64,000 bases of DNA from Owenia fusiformis (taxonomy: Eukaryota; Annelida; Polychaeta; Sabellida; Oweniidae), in NCBI GenBank assembly GCA_903813345.2, contig CAIIXF020000009.1, positions 37,625,759 to 37,689,758 of the forward strand, read 5' to 3'. Under the pieces are notes generated by a model, which was not told the origin of the DNA, did not search any database, and saw only the letters and a list, made by a program, of their open reading frames with translations. Within the stretch, counting starts at the first letter, position 1; the number at the start of each line of letters is the position of its first letter. The translations under genes and the position numbers were made by a program. Of the stretch, positions 61,724 to 64,000 are shown in pieces.

Positions 61724-62390
61724 GTGTCTGGTTGGATTATCTTATGCGTATAACCATTTTCAATAATTTGATTGCACTCTCAGAAAAAATGGAAACACAA
61801 CATAGAAATATTGAATTAATTAATTTATTAGTTTAAATGAGTCTTGAATAATGGAAGCAGCCATAGAGGTCTAGCTACATTTGTCTTTACGCTGAGTAAG
61901 TAATTAGATTACCAGTATACCACGAAACATATCAATATAAAAATCAATTATGAAGTCCCATCAGTGCTTGTGTTTCGTGAAACACTATCCATAATAGACT
62001 ATTAGTGAATGAACCATGTGCCCTGTTGTTATTTCTATGATATTGTGATATTATGGTTGATCACCGGGAGAGGCGCATATAGAGGTCAAGGTTACATGAA
62101 AGATCCAAGGTCAATGCGTTTTTTTATGGCCATGAGTGGGATTACCAAAGAATTCCCAAATCTTACATGAAGATAGGTTCGTCTATGGATTTTGAAGTAT
62201 TTCCTCTTCCTTTTTTATCTTAAAGCCACCAATACATGATGGTGATACAAACGACGAGCCAATACAGATCTTTTGTTTTATCAATAATTTTATCATATGT
62301 TTTTTTACCATGCAGGTACATTAGATAAATATAATAAAACTCTCATGAATCAAAATCATGATACCGTTAGTTTCCTAATGATATGGAATC
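61724..62390. other. No gene recognised
   Basis: AT-rich. GAGGTCAAGGT and CCAAGGTCA half-site-like motifs occur near 62078 and 62108. Confidence 0.35.
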
Positions 62391-62468
62391 CTACGAGCTC
62401 AGCAGAGTCTAGTTACCTGAAGGCGAAGCTCTCTTTTAAGAAGCGATGTCGAACGAATGCAAATGGTA
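62391..62468 (-). repeat. Dispersed CTTCGTCTTC block, copy 4 of 4
   Basis: The minus strand reads CCATTTGCATTCGTTCGACA, then TCGCTTCTTAAAAGAGAGC, TTCGCCTTCAGGTAACTAG and ACTCTGC. It matches the copy at 38122 well. No strong fold-back lies beside this one. Confidence 0.7.
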
Positions 62469-64000
62469 ATGATATAGCGGGAATATATTCAAGAATGCTT
62501 GTTAATTTATACTAGTTCATCCTAGGTGTTTATGACATGCACAAATGTGAAATTGCACCAATTCATCTGTTTACTATTAAAACCTAGATTGGTGCCATAA
62601 TCATTGATCACTTATTATATCTGATCGTACTCAATAAGAAAATCAGCAATCTCATCAGTAATTTCATTTTATTTTGCCTTGATTGCGGGATGATCCGAAC
62701 ATATTTTTTCCAATAAGCTGAAAAAGAAAATATGCTTTCGTGACTTTGAATTAGGTGCAGGTCATGGGAAAAATACTCGGAATGTAAAAATAGATGCAAC
62801 GAAATGTTTTTATATTGTTTGAAAGCTTCGTCTTGTCTCACGCCGATATCAAAGGATGCAACAAGTGCTGTTTACATTCAATCAGTGAACGATATCACAC
62901 AGCGTTGAACGTTCTCGGTGTTTATTACGATTTGCCAACGTGTCACAAGTAATTGCCGATCTAATCATTGAAACTTGATGAGGTTTCTAACAATATAAAG
63001 CTGATAGCTGAGCACATAATTTTACGTCTCATACGTAATAAGCTTTATATTAAAGGAACATGAATCTCTGAAATAAGATATTTAATTGTTTTTTCTTTTC
63101 ATCTAACTTGGGCACTTTATCTTGTCTTGAATTTTCACCTTGGTGGAATGGTTTTCACCTTGGTGAAAGTTATTTCGCACGCGTAGAAACACTACCGGAT
63201 TGGGAACTATCTCTACCACATAATTTTCATGGCGTATGGTCCAATTTTGAACCATTGGAAATGTGATAAAAAATGAGGGTAAGCTAAATAATTCATATAT
63301 AGTTTGCACAGAGAGAAAGTCAAGGAGGATTCGCTCCCAGGGTTCCATCTCGACATTCTGCAGTATATCAGCCATGTCGTTACTACAAAATTCAAAGTTA
63401 AACATCCGCCATATTTTCACTTCAGAACTTGAACTCGATCGCGAGCTTTGGTCTTATTACCGAACAAAAAATTTCAAAATAGTGATGAAACTATTGGTTC
63501 AATTAAATCCTTTGTAATTTTGACTCTAAACCCATGCTAGATGACTAAATTATAAACGTTTGTTACATTCTTTCGTTCACCGCGGGCCCCTATTCCAAGT
63601 TACCATGCAATAAGAGTGTTAGAAATGGGGGGGGGGGGGGGGTGTCGGACTAAAATTCAACCTCCATCACATCACATAGTGTCTTATTCATTTTATTCAT
63701 TTCGCTATAAATGGAAATACCACATACGGTTCCCGGATGTACCACTTGCACCTCTCACACGTCATCATTTTTAACATTTGGGATGTCAGTATATTATAAT
63801 GTTCAAAACAAACCTGGTACTCAACATGTTTTGACACCCGCTGAATATCCTCAAAATAGTTTGATCAAATATGTGCATTTGTTATCTATTTTATTTCACA
63901 CCTTTGTGATTGCTTTGTGATCGCATCGCATCTGGGAACCGTAATCCTGTTGTACTTCAGTGTATAAAATCACAGAGCTGGGAAGAGGTTTTTCGTCTGG
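62469..64000. other. No gene recognised
   Basis: The minus frame 63103-63420 (105 codons) shows no domain. TTTTCACCTTGGTG is repeated at 63132 and 63152, the second within the palindrome TTTCACCTTGGTGAAA. A G run follows at 63627. Confidence 0.35.
63627..63642 (+). repeat. Homopolymer run of 16 G
   Basis: Sixteen consecutive G in an AT-rich region. The length is likely polymorphic and error-prone in sequencing. Confidence 0.95.

Noticed and set aside
63103-63420. 105-codon minus-strand frame
   Set aside because: No domain or splice context; overlapped by other open frames on both strands.

Overview
The window is AT-rich animal DNA, about two thirds A+T by eye. It has intron-containing genes, long gene-poor stretches, and many short tandem, fold-back and transposon-derived repeats. 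There is no operon structure, no Shine-Dalgarno-led ORF series and no long intronless gene. The two recognisable genes, a heparan sulfate 3-O-sulfotransferase and a polycystin-1-like protein, are metazoan families. The repeat landscape resembles a marine invertebrate such as a mollusc or other lophotrochozoan, but that placement is inference.

Layout. 1-1.9 kb carries the last coding exon of an HS3ST-type sulfotransferase on the minus strand. 1.9-13.0 kb shows no recognisable exon. 13.0-13.5 kb is an exact 500-N scaffold gap. 13.56-16.04 kb carries the last five coding exons of a polycystin-1 (PKD1) homologue on the plus strand: two channel-core membrane segments, the conserved cytoplasmic motif, a coiled coil, and an unusual tail of 18-19-residue proline-rich repeats. 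Both genes should have their 5' exons in the interval between them, but none is visible there. This points to missing sequence or a misjoin at the gap.

16-64 kb is mostly intergenic or intronic. Its best supported contents are mobile elements and repeats. There is a 533-bp CAGGGTG-ended element with about 105-bp inverted repeats just past the polycystin poly(A) signals. A 1.8-kb element with about 240-270-bp CCATGG-rich terminal inverted repeats lies between TTAA sites (28.7-30.5 kb). A 1.35-kb element is inserted at TTAA inside a copy of a local 72-bp repeat (60.2-61.5 kb), so its target duplication can be read directly. Modular fold-back families recur around 20.0, 36.6-38.2, 58.2-58.9 and 62.4 kb. 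Tandem arrays of 188, 98, 72, 57, 41, 34, 21 and 19 bp are also present.

A weakly supported plus-strand gene of unknown identity may occupy about 41.7-50.8 kb, with good splice signals, a stop codon and a poly(A) signal. A separate candidate first exon follows at 50.98 kb. Two strong matches to the CTCF core motif lie at 12.79 and 52.79 kb. No tRNA, rRNA, CRISPR array or autonomous transposase was found. The most novel material is the polycystin repeat tail and the two TTAA-flanked element families.
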